The notes beneath the pieces were generated by a model. The model did no database searches. It was not told the DNA's origin and saw only the letters and a list, made by a program, of their open reading frames with translations. The translations under genes and the position numbers were made by a program. From Plazaster borealis (lineage: Eukaryota > Echinodermata > Asteroidea > Forcipulatida > Labidiasteridae): a stretch of 64,000 bases of DNA. Shown piece after piece: positions 13,801 through 22,139 of this stretch; position 1 is the stretch's first letter; each line of letters begins with the position of its first letter. The stretch covers positions 35,860,234 to 35,924,233 of the forward strand of contig CM037472.1 in assembly GCA_021014325.1 (NCBI GenBank). Direction: 5' to 3'.

Positions 13801-16800
13801 CAGAAGAAACACAAAACACAGCTGAAAAATACCAAATACCAAGAGGTGGAGAGTGACGGAGATGATACGAGTACTTCGTGTTTGGACACTGATACTGATA
13901 CAACAGTGGTACCAACCAGTACAAATCAACAACACCGAAAGGCCAAAGGGAAAGTTTCTGCCAGAAGAGCTGTCAGGATTACTAAGAACACTGCAGCTTC
14001 ATCTGATAATACAGATGCACTTCAACATGATGCTACACTTGGCTCTGAGAGAAGAGACAATTCTTCCAGCTCAAGACGGGGTCGGCCTTCCAAGCGCCAA
14101 GTTGCTGTAAGTGATGATTCAGGCGTGGCGAAACCAACTGTTGCTTTAAGGAGAGGTGTCCGAAGTCATGAAGTGGTTACGATGCATGCATCAAGCCGGC
14201 AGGATTGTCAGAAGCAACCTCCCCCACCGCGAAAAAACAGAGTCAGGAAGATTGCTGAAAGAAGCACTCGGCATCGAAGTGGAGCGCCGGTTTCACCACT
14301 TTATTATCAAGTCAGCCCAGGAACAGAAGATGATGTCACCCAGGTTAGGTCCGACTTTTCTGGGAAAACACAAAGTGGTGTTGAGAGGAACAGCGAGTCA
14401 CAAGGGAGTGTTGACAGTCAGGCGTCCTCAGACCAGGGTCTGTGTGATGAGAAATCTCGGCCAGACTTTTTCCAGACAAAGCATCCCTCGAAGGCTAGTG
14501 GGGCGACGGCGACGTTAAACCTTCAGCAGGAGATCCTGGCGGTGGTTGAGAAACATAAACAAGGTCGCATTGCCAAGATGAGAGAAAGAAGTGTGAGGAT
14601 AACGGCATCCAGCGCCGAGAGGAACCAGGTCCGTAACTCATCCAGCACATCAGATGTTTATGACTTGAGCGATGATGAAGCCAACCCTCAGAGGGTTCTC
14701 TTCACTCACACCTCAACGACGGCGGGAGAGTCGGTTAGTAACTGGAGCGAGGAGGGAGACAAGAGCGTCAACATGACGTGGGTGACCAGGAGTAAACCCC
14801 ACAGGCGAGTTTACGGCACATTAGAGGATCCGAGCTGCAACACTGATGGGACTACCACAGAAACGACCACTGTCTCTAACAGTGAAAATCCATCTAATAA
14901 TATCAATATTTCAAGCTCAGATGCTGAGACTCTAGTCACTAAGTGCTCGGAGGATTCTGATAGTTTGGGTCCTCTAAGAAAAAGCTACAAAAAATCTTCG
15001 GGCAGTCGTTCCCGAAAGGTGACCAAGAGAACACCTGTCCAGACATCAGAAGATGACCAAAGATTTGAGCAACCGGTGGTAGCCCAGGTCTTAAGAAGTT
15101 CAACAAGGCGATTCACAAGCTCCGAAGCTTCATCGGAGGACACTGACGACACTAGTAAACACCAGAAGCAACCTGTCCACAGAGGGCTGAGCAAGAAAGC
15201 AGTGGTCATCCAGAGGCATCAACCCAGGAGAAATTGTCAGAAAAATGAGAATGATTCTGAAACTAAGAAGACCCCTCAAAACCATTTGACTGAAAGCAAA
15301 AACCAAGCAACAGCTTGGCATCAAAAAGCTCACTCCAAAACTACTGCAACTGGGCAAGTATCTGAACAAGGCAGCCAGGGCGATCTCAGTACCAATAAGC
15401 TCCACCAGGAGAAAATAGGTGGATCCTCTATCAAGACCAACGTCATGCAAAAAGGAAGAGTACAAAATGAGAAAACAAGGGATAGGCCTTCAAATGGAAC
15501 ACCGAGCGTGGAAGATGTAAATGAAGAAAGCATTTGGCAAACAGATGAGTCGGAACTTTCACAACGGTGGGTTATTTTCTGGTTGTTTTGTGAATTTAAA
15601 AAGGATTTGTTTTGTTAATGTGGTATATAAATGAAAAAAAGACGCATAAGTGGCTGAAAGAACAAGTCTACAAGAATAATTATTAAAACTGTCAATAAAA
15701 ACAAAAAACATTTGATAACTGACAGATTAGACGTAGTGACCGACTTGTCTTACTTGGGAAAGTAAAGATATTACAAGAAGTTCCACTGATCCACTTAGCA
15801 AAAGTAGAAATCTGATCCCCCTTGTTCCCTAATTTAGTCAGCGATAGTAGATAAATAGCAGGACAAGTATTTTGAACTGAGCAGGATAAGCTTTTATCAG
15901 AATTAAATCTACTTAGTGATAGGAGATAACATCACAGAGTTTTTGAACAAAACCCAAAACTATTCTGAAACTATGCTAAATGTATACAAGCATTACAGTG
16001 TAGCTAAAGATCTACATGTACAAAGTGATATGAAACTGCCACTAAAAGTAACCATTGAAATATGTTCGCTAGTGGAGGAACATGTTTTTACATTTCATTC
16101 TTCCATTTTTAAAGTTGGACATTACTTTATTATTCCATTCATGTCCAAAAGGGTACACTTCCCTCCCCCCCCACAATATAATCATTGACATTAGGTTCTC
16201 AGAAAGTGAAAACCCATGAACTTACTGCACTCCCGCATTATACATCCATTGGTAGTTTTCATTTTTCCCCTTTTCATGATGGTGTTTCATTCCAGTTAAA
16301 TTTCCTACTTGCTTTTTTGTTTTCTCTATACCAGTTCAAAAACGTTAGGTACTGCAAATTCTATCGCTACAAAGTCAACAAAAGAACAATCCAAACAGCA
16401 AGAGAACCAAGCAAAAAGTGAGTATGTCATTTTGAACTATTTTCTCGAACAAAACCAGTTAGTTTATTTTCCTATTAAAAAAATACTTCTACATAACAGA
16501 CTGACTCTTAGAATGTGAAAATATTGATTCACCAAAAATATTCTGTACAAAGAACGTATTTGAAGCAGGCATGATATTCTTCCTACTTCAGTCTGATTTC
16601 CGATGTTGTTGTTGCTCTTGGCAAAAACAGAAAAACTGTTATTAAATAGCCTGAAAAGTCTTTTAATCATGTAGAGACCGTTCAGTTCTATACAATCATC
16701 ACAAAACGCCCAGACATTGTTTATTTCTACATGTATAATCAAGTCAACAGAAACACCATGAAACAGAAAATTTAGTTTTGTGTTTAGAAATTGGTGTATG

Positions 16801-19800
16801 TTAACATACTACATTGGAAAATTTCATATCCGCTATGGTCTCTAAATGGTTAAAGCCTATACCATGTGTACATGTAGATCAGGCTTTGTACTCGATAAAT
16901 GTTGCTACTTTTTTTTCCAACGACCAAATATCATGCCTGTTGAAGCTGCAACAAAGTCAAATCTCAGTGGTTGTAGTGAGGGGGGTTGGGGGTTCGAAAC
17001 ACCTCCCCCCACCCCGGACATAAACAAAACAATGGTGGGAAGCCAATGGCAAGTGAAGAAACAATCCCAGGGGGGTGGAAGTGCCCAATCCAACATCTCC
17101 AGCAGCTCTTTAACACTTTAGAGACCATAGCGGCTGCAAGCAGCTTGTACCAAAATGCCCAGAGCAATATTTGACCAACTTTTGCTCAAACAAGAGGGTC
17201 AAAGAAAAGGTATGGGACCAAATTGACATTTTCCAATGTTTCCCATGTAAATATAGAATCTACAACTCTTAAAACAAAACATTGTATTTCTGTTTCTTAT
17301 TAATTTTCCTGACATTTTTCCTGAAAATAACAGTGCAAAAAAACCCAACAAGATTAGCAATGTCTTGGCGTTTGGTGATGATTATACAGAAATGAGTGGT
17401 CTCTCAAGGGTTAAAACCGATTCACATCAGTATTTAAAAAACCTCAGGGTAAAACACGGTTGCCCGTGCAAAATTTCTTGCTACACTACTGTGATCTTTT
17501 TATTCAAACCATTTCTTTTGCAGCTTCAATAGCTCTCACGGCCAAGGTGGGTACAATGAAGAGGAAACGACAGCTGAGGGACCTGGTAGAGCAACACAAT
17601 CGAGGGTATGAGGATGACATCTTTGAATCCACGCCATTCAAGAAACAGAAGAAACTCAAGGTAACTGGTTTAAAAGTTGAAGCAGTGCACTGGTAAATGC
17701 ATCTACACAGTATACAGTTAACCCTCCTACATCCACTGTGGTTTTGAAGGATGGATGCACTATGTCAGCCTGCAATATGATATGTGGTGAATGCATCTAC
17801 CCAGTACACAGTTAACCCTCCTACTGTGTAACCAGTCAATGACAGATGCAATATGCCAGCCTTCAATATGATATATTGTGAACACATTTACACAGTACAT
17901 AGTCAACTCTCCTACTGTCTGATCGTTTAGTATCATCCACTGTGATTTTGAATGATAGATGCACTATGCTAGCCTGCAATATGATATTATGTTGTGAATA
18001 CATCTACACAGTACACACATGTACACAGTTTAGTTCGGTGTGCACAGTTGTGCCACCATACACGACCAATTGAATGTTTTCAAGTGGTTGGTCAACTCAC
18101 TGGAAAATGGTACCAACATTGGAGGGTTAATAAATATTTTTGTCACCTTTGAAACGCTTAATTTATATACAGTTTTCCCCAAGGAGGAAATATTTGACTG
18201 AAAAATTGGTTCACTAGGCGTGTGATCGTGGCTGAATGGTCAAGCACATCAAACTCAAGCTCTGGTGTTTCTGATCAACAGAGTGTGGGTTCGAGTCCTG
18301 GTCTTGACACTTATTCATTGTTGCTTTGTCCTTCAGATGGGACGTAGAGCCATAGGTCGTGTGTGTTAAGTAATGCATTTAAAAGAACCCAGTACATTTA
18401 TCGTAAAGAGAATGGGTTTGCCGCACTTGTTTCTGGTGTGGTCTGGCAGCAATGTTGTGCCACCTCATCTTGTATCCCTTTCAAGGTGTTGTATTATGGT
18501 TGCTCGTCTCATAAAATCATTCCTACCAATATCCACAAGATTTGAAAATTCAGTGCCATGAGTGTCATTTGTGACACACATGGCACACTATAAATGTACT
18601 CTAGTATTTTTTTTTAATAGATGTTAATTTTTGAATCGGGGATAAAGAATATAATTTTGTTTTTACCCTTGCACTGATATGTACAAGCACTGTATACTCA
18701 CTACTTTCCCGAGTTCTGTGAAAAAATCCACGGGCAAATCACTCGGGCGGATTTTTTTCACAAAACTCAGGGAAAGTAGGGGAAAGTATACAATGCCTAA
18801 TACACATCGGTGTAAGGGTAAAAACACAATTATATTCTTTATCCCCAATGCAAAATTAACATCTATTAAATCACTTCTAAAACATAGGATTCGAACTGCC
18901 TCTAGCCACCGGGCTAGTTCGGTGGTCTCATGGTAAAACATCTGCTCTAGCAATGCAAAGGTCGTGGGTTCGAATCCCAACCGAGTGATTTGCCTATGTA
19001 TTTTGTTCACAGAACTCGGAAAGGTACTAAGTACACCTGGAGTATGCAGTGCTTAATACACATCGGTGTAAGGATAAACTCAAAATTATAGTATTATTAT
19101 TGTTATAATTGTAGTTATTTTTTTAATTGTTATTATTATGTAATGAAACTGGAAGAATAATGTTATTGAAACTGAGGAAATTTAGGTTTCAATTGGATTC
19201 TGTTTTTTTTCTAGATACCACTGGGTGAATGGGAGATTGATGAAGAAGGAGAAGGAGGGCCAGTCGGAAAGACTCCCGGGTCAGCAAGATTCAAGACGCC
19301 AAGTGTCCGCCATCAGGGGGTGCTTCCCCTATCCGATAAGAAAACACCATACTCAAACCTCATCAGCCCTGGTCTGCTGCCCTCTGTTGACAGGTAAGGA
19401 ACACTCTCATGACGTTCAAAATTCCGAACTTTGCGAGAGCTTTGGGTGCTGGTATTTTAAAGGTAGCGTACACGTTTGGTAATGACTCAAAACAAATATT
19501 AGCATAAAAATTTACTTGGTAACAAGCAACGGAGAGCTGTTGATAGTATAAAACATTGTAAGAAACGACTCCCTCTGAAGTAATGTAAAGAGGTAATTTC
19601 TCACTAAAATAATAAAAACCTCTTGCAAGAAGTTTTTATTCCTATCTGAAAGCACACAAATTTGTACAACAAGGGTGTTTTTTCTTTCATCATTTTCTTG
19701 CAACTTCGATGACCAATTGAGCCCAAATTTTCACAGGCTTGTTATTTTATGCATATGTTGGGATACACCAAGTGAGAACACTGGTCTTTGACAATTTCCA

Positions 19801-21880
19801 ATTGTGTTCAGTGCCTATAATTGCTTAGTCTGCACATTGATAATTTTTGTGTGTTCTTTCTGTAATAAATAGATGCTGATTTGTGTAAGGCGCTGTATAA
19901 ATGCATTTATTAATATTATTATTATGTGTAGTATAAATATGCAAGGAATAGTATCCCATTGAAGTACAACTGCCCATGGTCAATGGTCAATGGTCACATT
20001 TGTTTTTCTAGTGAACAATGGTTTTCCCAAGAAAACTGTTTAAGCATTTTTGTTCCGTCTTCTCAACCTTAAATATGTTTCTTAAAATTACATACATACA
20101 TGTTCATACATACATACACTGGGCTTTTATATATAGCGCCATTTTATTTAGACCACAGCGCTTTTAAGTATTTTTCCTGCAAGGTATGCGGAGCTACGTT
20201 TTTGAATTTTGAGACTTTTTTTCCTTTACATAGCACCATGTAATGGTTTACAAGTTGCTGTGGCACAATAGGCAGTCAATCAAACCAGGAACACTGGGGC
20301 AAACCCCTTCTCTTTACGATAAAGTGCACTGGGTTCTTTTACGTGCATTACGTGTCATGGCCGAGCGGTTAAGAGCACCGAATTCAAACTCTGGTGTTTC
20401 TGATCAGCAGAGTGTGGGTTCGAATCCCCAGCCGTGACACTTGTGTCCTTAAGCAAGACACTTAACCATTGCTTCGTCCTTCGGATGGGACGTAAAGCCG
20501 TTGGTCCCATGTGTTGTGTAACGCATGTAAAAGAACCCAGTGCACTTATCGAAAAGAGAAGGGGTTCGCCCCGGTGTTCCTTGTTGTGGCTGCTGAATGC
20601 GCCATAGCACCTTGTAAAAAACATTATAAGGTGCTACATAATTGGGTCTCATAATTCATAACTTCAATAACCCATCTTTCTGTTTAAAGTATATACTAAG
20701 CGCCTTGAGTACCTTGTTTGGTAGATACGTGCGCTATATAAGACTTCGATATTATTATTTATTACACAACACACAGGACCTGTTGCTTTACGTCCAATCT
20801 AAGTCGGGCCTAAAGTTGACCACCAAATTGATTTTGTTTTTCAGGAAGCACATTGATCAATACATTCATGGTTTGCAGAAGAAGAAGAAATCCCGCGGCT
20901 TCACGCAGAGGTCCTTCACCTCAAACAAGGTAACGGTGTATGTTCTACTTCATATGTGATGCTCCATGCCAAAACTAGGCACTTCCTGCCAAAACTCAAA
21001 ACTAGGTTTATTTGCTCATCAAGACGAGAAGAAGAGCTTTCATAAAAAAAACCCCAGATAATTAGGGCCTATCTTGTTGGTAAGTCATTGCGTCACACGT
21101 GTGCGAATCCGCTGCACACCCAAAAAAATTTTTGCTACTTCCAGCTCCAAAGCTTGCATACTTTTGTGTGTAATTTTACCAAAAATCACCCATTTCATCA
21201 GTCAACAATCCCTTTAAAGGAACGTTACAGAACTGGTAATTAAAATTTTCTTTAAGATCACAGATGTACATAAAACTTACACGGTCTAATGATGATGATA
21301 GTAGAAAACATCCCTAGAAATATTTCTGTCTGAAATGCCATATTTGATGAGAAATAAATAAAATTAATTTTCGATTGGAGTTTATCGCTCATGAGCATTT
21401 TATTCATGCATTGTACAACACATGCAAATGTGTAATCGGTTTTTCACTATTTTCTCGTGACCCAGATGGCCGATCGATCTCAAACTTCTACAGGTTTGTC
21501 AGTTTATGTATATGGTGGATTATATAAAGTGCTTTGCTAACAAAACAGTTAAAACTGTTTTGTTAGCAAAAAACAATTCTGTAATGTTCCTTTAAGGTTG
21601 TAGTCAAGCAAAAGTATTTTACATGTAGTGCTACGTAATGGCTACAGACACATGTAAATGTTTCATAATAGAATTAAACTAATGCCTCATCAATGAAATA
21701 TCTCACGTCTTTCTTCTTCTCTTCCAGCAGTTTGGCAGAGGAATCGCCAAATCTTCAGGTAGTGCCTCGCTAACGAAAGCCATGAAAAGCAAGATGGCGG
21801 ACATGTTTGATGTCACCCCTGTGTCGGACTCGGACCCGGATGAAGATCAAGATTATTACTGGTCCGATGAAGAACGATAA
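1782..21880 (+). CDS. MIS18BP1: MIS18BP1/KNL2-like centromere-licensing protein, 14 visible exons (N-terminus open)
   Basis: Exons joined by splice signals and phase: 1782-1857, 2441-3656, 5339-5475, 6538-6620, 7884-8017, 8974-9067, 10464-10600, 11307-11491, 13741-15566, 16335-16417, 17524-17660, 19215-19393, 20845-20929 and 21728-21880. All 13 junctions keep one frame and give 1507 residues and a TAA; the human protein is about 1130 residues. Recognised parts are the SANTA domain (about 480-575), a CENP-C-like motif (636-656), the start of a SANT domain (W1286) and the C-terminal TAKVGT-KRKRQ block. In the known family, MIS18BP1/KNL2 acts in the nucleus with Mis18 proteins and HJURP to mark centromeres for new CENP-A. 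Residue numbers count from TCT at 1783. The first exon is preceded by a strong acceptor, so either an upstream exon supplies the start or ATG 1804 is the start. No AATAAA is obvious soon after the stop. Confidence 0.9.
2050..2098. repeat. 12-13 bp tandem repeat GGTCGGTTAACC
   Basis: About four successive copies of CGGTCGGTTAAC in the intron before exon 2. Each unit contains the palindrome GGTTAACC. Confidence 0.85.
2132..2345 (+). mobile_element. Solo arm of the AGAGGGAGGG foldback family
   Basis: TTAA at 2128-2131 is followed by AGAGGGAGGGAAAATGTC. About 210 bp match the left arm of the larger copy at 22140. The right arm is missing. It ends within 100 bp of the exon 2 acceptor. Confidence 0.75.
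2441..3656 (+). CDS. MIS18BP1: MIS18BP1 exon 2 (disordered N-terminal region)
   Basis: Residues 26-430. The acceptor is a tandem CAGCAG (2435-2440), so the exon may start at 2438 or 2441 with one Gln difference. The donor is AACAGA|GTAAGT. The sequence is low-complexity, polar and rich in S, T, P, E and Q. A basic patch (RRSDRLKGRAKGSKR, near residues 312-326) is followed by an acidic stretch of D and E in the last third. This matches the long unstructured N-terminal half of MIS18BP1, which in vertebrates binds the Mis18 complex and is phosphoregulated. No specific site is identifiable here. Confidence 0.85.
3978..4326. mobile_element. Foldback element with about 130-bp arms
   Basis: The sequence from GCCATTTGCGATTTGAATAA pairs with its reverse complement ending CAAATGGC at 4326. 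Both arms share TCTGGTACAATGAC, TCACAAGTTACC, TTGAATTCCTC and GGGGCAAGCT with about 10-15% mismatch. Open frames on either strand are by-products of the palindrome. Confidence 0.85.
4468..4765 (+). mobile_element. TTAA-type MITE, family A (AGGCACTGAACACG), internally deleted
   Basis: TTAA 4464-4467, then TGGCACTGAACACG; it ends ACGATACCT followed by TTAA. The interior matches copies at 22620, 44614 and 55445 but lacks the first 90 bp of the body. Confidence 0.85.
5339..5475 (+). CDS. MIS18BP1: MIS18BP1 exon 3
   Basis: Acceptor CATCCAACAG|TGGGGG, donor CCCAAG|GTACGC. The phase-1 join to exon 2 creates ATG GGG GAT. It codes residues 431-476, a polar acidic linker ending TPRIPK directly before the SANTA domain. 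Confidence 0.85.
5891..6033. mobile_element. Short foldback element, nearly perfect hairpin
   Basis: GGGAATAAAAGAGT at the left pairs with ACTCTTTTATTCCC at the right. The arms continue through ACGAGTTCTTAAA, GGCCGTTT and CAGGGTC-TGGCC. It lies in MIS18BP1 intron 3. Confidence 0.85.
6538..6620 (+). CDS. MIS18BP1: MIS18BP1 exon 4 (SANTA domain, first part)
   Basis: Acceptor TTTGTTGTAG|AAAAAG, donor AGAGT|GTGAGT, leaving in phase 2. Residues 477-503 include the Trp-Ile opening strand (W486) and the VCVEGHR strand that are hallmarks of the SANTA (SANT-associated) domain. The domain is found almost only in MIS18BP1/KNL2 orthologues. Confidence 0.92.
6646..6836 (+). mobile_element. MITE, family GGGCCCAATTTCATAGAGC
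   Basis: The ends GACCCAATATCATAGAG and GCTCTATGAAATTGGGCCC are inverted repeats. The interior GCAGGATACCAGTCACAGAT and GGTAAGCATAA recurs at 8709, 43441 and 55822. It begins only 25 bp after the exon 4 donor. Confidence 0.8.
7430..7730 (+). mobile_element. tRNA-derived SINE (family 1)
   Basis: The head is tRNA-like, with A-box-like GTGGCCTAGCGGTTAAGAGC and B-box GGGTTCGAGTCCCAG. It is followed by the body CTTCGGATGGGACATTAAGC and AAAAGAACCCAGAACACTTATC. The body resembles the deeply conserved SINE central domains of marine animals; the family name is not certain. Confidence 0.85.
7884..8017 (+). CDS. MIS18BP1: MIS18BP1 exon 5 (SANTA domain, core)
   Basis: Acceptor AACAACAG|TGGAGATG, donor GAACAG-G|GTAAGA. 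Residues 504-548 carry FWHSTAI-VRI and the TKSGTLYRLSGKMD strand, which line up with the WHS-I-ERI and SG-xY-LKG pattern of vertebrate SANTA domains. Entry in phase 2 and exit in phase 1 both match the neighbouring exons. Confidence 0.93.
8225..8420 (-). repeat. SINE/LINE 3' end remnant
   Basis: Contains GCATTTACAAAGCGCCATAT and CAAAGGCGCTGTGCAG, the recurring 'agcgcc' tail motif also seen at about 47975 and 20130. It is degenerate. Confidence 0.4.
8709..8879 (+). mobile_element. MITE, family GGGCCCAATTTCATAGAGC (diverged)
   Basis: Starts GGTCCCAAACTCATAAAGC and ends TTGGAATCAGGCCC. The interior AAGCAGGGAACCAGGCACA matches the family only loosely. Confidence 0.65.
8974..9067 (+). CDS. MIS18BP1: MIS18BP1 exon 6 (SANTA domain, end)
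   Basis: Acceptor TTTGATTTCAG|GATTTT, donor GAAGAAAC|GTAAGC. Residues 549-579 hold the closing SANTA segment: GFSEPFVRSFQKGFPLNWRE, then LLYDHF. The Phe-x-x-Gly-Phe-Pro-x-Asn-Trp signature is the most diagnostic part of the family. Confidence 0.93.
9280..9715. mobile_element. TTAA-type MITE, family C
   Basis: TTAA 9276-9279, then ATTTAGGGTCATAGATTGG; it ends CCAATCTATAACCCTACCT, then TTAA 9716-9719. A decayed relative lies at about 23446-23870. Confidence 0.7.
9735..9895 (-). repeat. Inverted copy of the repeat at 1565-1715
   Basis: CGAAAACGGCAACAA, TTTGCTGAAATTCATTT, AAGGAAATTGAGTTCACATG and CCCTTCTCCGGTGC are all present as the reverse complement near 1565-1715. No ends were resolved. Confidence 0.6.
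10464..10600 (+). CDS. MIS18BP1: MIS18BP1 exon 7
   Basis: Acceptor CTTCTTCTCAG|AGAATT, donor TTGACAC|GTAAGT. It codes residues 580-625, a basic polar linker between the SANTA domain and the CENP-C-like motif, containing RKVKKKNP. Phases 2 in and 1 out agree with the flanking exons. Confidence 0.85.
11307..11491 (+). CDS. MIS18BP1: MIS18BP1 exon 8 (CENP-C-like motif)
   Basis: Acceptor ACAAATCCAG|CTCAAA, donor GAGTCTCTG|GTAATT. Residues 636-656 read R-S-S-S-G-R-L-L-K-P-P-L-A-Y-W-T-G-Q-R-I-R. Arg636 and Arg641, the Pro pair, Tyr649-Trp650, Gly652 and Arg654 fit the CENP-C motif (R-S-x-R-x-x-x-x-P-x-x-[YF]-W). That motif contacts the CENP-A tail and the H2A/H2B acidic patch. Such a motif is established in plant KNL2 and in non-mammalian vertebrate M18BP1 and is missing in human. 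Confidence 0.9.
11569..12927. mobile_element. Non-autonomous DNA transposon, 1359 bp, TA target site
   Basis: Perfect terminal CCGTAATTTTCGGATTATAA pairs with TTATAATCCGAAAATTACGG, and TA lies on both sides. Subterminal CGGTTTATACGCCGGGCGGC repeats occur at both ends in inverted orientation. No transposase frame is seen. It fills most of MIS18BP1 intron 8. Confidence 0.85.
13741..15566 (+). CDS. MIS18BP1: MIS18BP1 exon 9 (large disordered exon, start of SANT)
   Basis: Acceptor TCAACAATGCAG|AGAGGA, donor CACAACG|GTGGGT. Residues 688-1295 are dominated by S, T, K, R, Q and E with many SD/SE and SS clusters, so the region is almost certainly disordered and heavily phosphorylated. The final codons, W1286-Q-T-D-E-S-E-L-S-Q, look like helix 1 of a SANT/Myb domain (W-x-x-x-E-x-x-x-L). 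If the intron is retained, translation stops at 15618. Confidence 0.9.
16335..16417 (+). CDS. MIS18BP1: MIS18BP1 exon 10
   Basis: A good pyrimidine tract ends in ATACCAG|TTCAAA, and the donor is GCAAAAA|GTGAGT. Phases 2 in and 1 out match both neighbours. It reads about 27 residues rich in S, T, K and Q with no aromatic core. It therefore looks like the linker that follows a SANT domain, not like SANT helices 2 and 3. Confidence 0.65.
16830..17133. mobile_element. MITE-like inverted repeat in intron 10
   Basis: The ends CCGCTATGGTCTCTAAATGG and CACTTTAGAGACCATAGCGG are inverted repeats. The centre is G/C-rich, with GGGGGGTTGGGGG and CCTCCCCCCACCCC pairing as a second hairpin. Open frames on both strands here are artefacts of this. 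Confidence 0.75.
17524..17660 (+). CDS. MIS18BP1: MIS18BP1 exon 11 (conserved C-terminal block)
   Basis: Acceptor TTCTTTTGCAG|CTTCAA, donor AAACTCAAG|GTAACT. It contains TAKVGTMKRKRQLRDLVEQ and DDIFESTPF, closely matching the block just after the SANT domain in vertebrate MIS18BP1. The join to exon 10 is in frame (phase 1). Confidence 0.9.
17695..18035 (+). repeat. Tandem repeat of about 90-115 bp, 3.5 copies
   Basis: Units start near 17695, 17790, 17881 and 17996. Each has ATCTACACAGTA-ACAGTTAACCCTCCTAC and GATGCACTATG-CAGCCTGCAATATGATA. Located in MIS18BP1 intron 11. Confidence 0.85.
18215..18475 (+). mobile_element. tRNA-derived SINE (family 1)
   Basis: Head GTGATCGTGGCTGAATGGTC and B-box GGGTTCGAGTCCTGG, then CTTCAGATGGGACGTAGAGC and AAAAGAACCCAGTACATTTATC. 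The body is shorter and more diverged than the copy at 20348. Confidence 0.8.
18655..19075. mobile_element. tRNA-Ala-headed SINE plus inverted partial copy
   Basis: 18905-18990 is a tRNA-like head (GGCTAGTTCGGTGGTCTCAT, B-box GGGTTCGAATCCCAA). It is followed by GTGATTTGCCTATGTATTTT, CACAGAACTCGG and AATACACATCGGTGTAAGG. Upstream, 18660-18745 is the tail in reverse and 18746-18835 the tail forward, forming a hairpin. It is not called as a functional tRNA because a SINE tail is attached. Confidence 0.7.
19215..19393 (+). CDS. MIS18BP1: MIS18BP1 exon 12
   Basis: Acceptor TTTTTTCTAG|ATACCA, donor GTTGACAG|GTAAGG. Residues 1370-1428 start IPLGEWEIDEEGEG and carry repeated TP sites (GKTPGS, KTPSV, KKTPYS), followed by LISPGLLPSVDR, as in the C-terminal region of the family. 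Confidence 0.88.
19461..19816 (-). mobile_element. TTAA-type MITE, family A, reverse
   Basis: TTAA 19457-19460, AGGTAGCGTACACGTTTGG, and end GTGTTCAGTGCCT then ATAA. The interior is the reverse complement of the copy at 22620. Confidence 0.9.
20230..20347 (-). mobile_element. SINE family 1, tail only, inverted
   Basis: Its reverse complement gives AAAAGAACCCAGTGCACTTT and GAGAAGGGGTTTGCCCCAGT, the tail of the adjacent forward SINE. The two meet head to tail at about 20348. Confidence 0.85.
20348..20760 (+). mobile_element. Full-length tRNA-derived SINE (family 1)
   Basis: Head GTCATGGCCGAGCGGTTAAG with B-box GGGTTCGAATCCCCA, core CCTTCGGATGGGACGTAAAG, tail AGCGCCTTGAGTACC and GCGCTATATAAG, then a TTA-rich 3' end. 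It is the best preserved copy in the window. Confidence 0.9.
20845..20929 (+). CDS. MIS18BP1: MIS18BP1 exon 13
   Basis: Acceptor TTTGTTTTTCAG|GAAGCA, donor AACAAG|GTAACG. It codes KHIDQYIHGLQKKKKSRGF and a basic tail, corresponding to the D-x-Y-x-x-x-x-Q-K conserved segment near the vertebrate C-terminus. Confidence 0.88.
21218..21591. mobile_element. TTAA-type MITE, family D (AGGAACGTTACAGAA)
   Basis: TTAA 21214-21217, AGGAACGTTACAGAACTGG, end TTCTGTAATGTTCCT, TTAA 21592-21595. Located in MIS18BP1 intron 13. Confidence 0.85.
21728..21880 (+). CDS. MIS18BP1: MIS18BP1 exon 14 (terminal)
   Basis: Acceptor TTCTCTTCCAG|CAGTTT; this is again a tandem CAGCAG, so 21731 is an alternative start with one Gln less. 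It ends in an acidic tail, SDSDPDEDQDYYWSDEER, with TAA at 21878-21880. No clear AATAAA signal follows before the repeat at 22140. Confidence 0.9.
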   Translation, partial: QFGRGIAKSSGSASLTKAMKSKMADMFDVTPVSDSDPDEDQDYYWSDEER

Positions 21881-22139
21881 TCACAAAAGAACCAGAAATG
21901 ATTTTCTTTTTAAAAAGAAGACAATTTGAGGATTGTTGTCGATGAAGATGGATAGGGGTTTAGTGGAATTCTTTTCCATAACTCGTAATTAATGTTTTAA
22001 ACATATTTCATTTTTTAAAACCTTGATTACAGACTACCATGTAAACATGCACGTTTTTTATATCTATGTTTTTTGCAGTGCATTGAATAATAGTTCCTGT
22101 ACGTAGTTTCCTTCATTTGAAGAAACAAGATCTCTTTGA

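Noticed and set aside
18905..18990. tRNA-Ala gene
   Set aside because: The B-box is good, but the sequence continues into a SINE tail and has an inverted partner, so it is a tRNA-derived SINE head.
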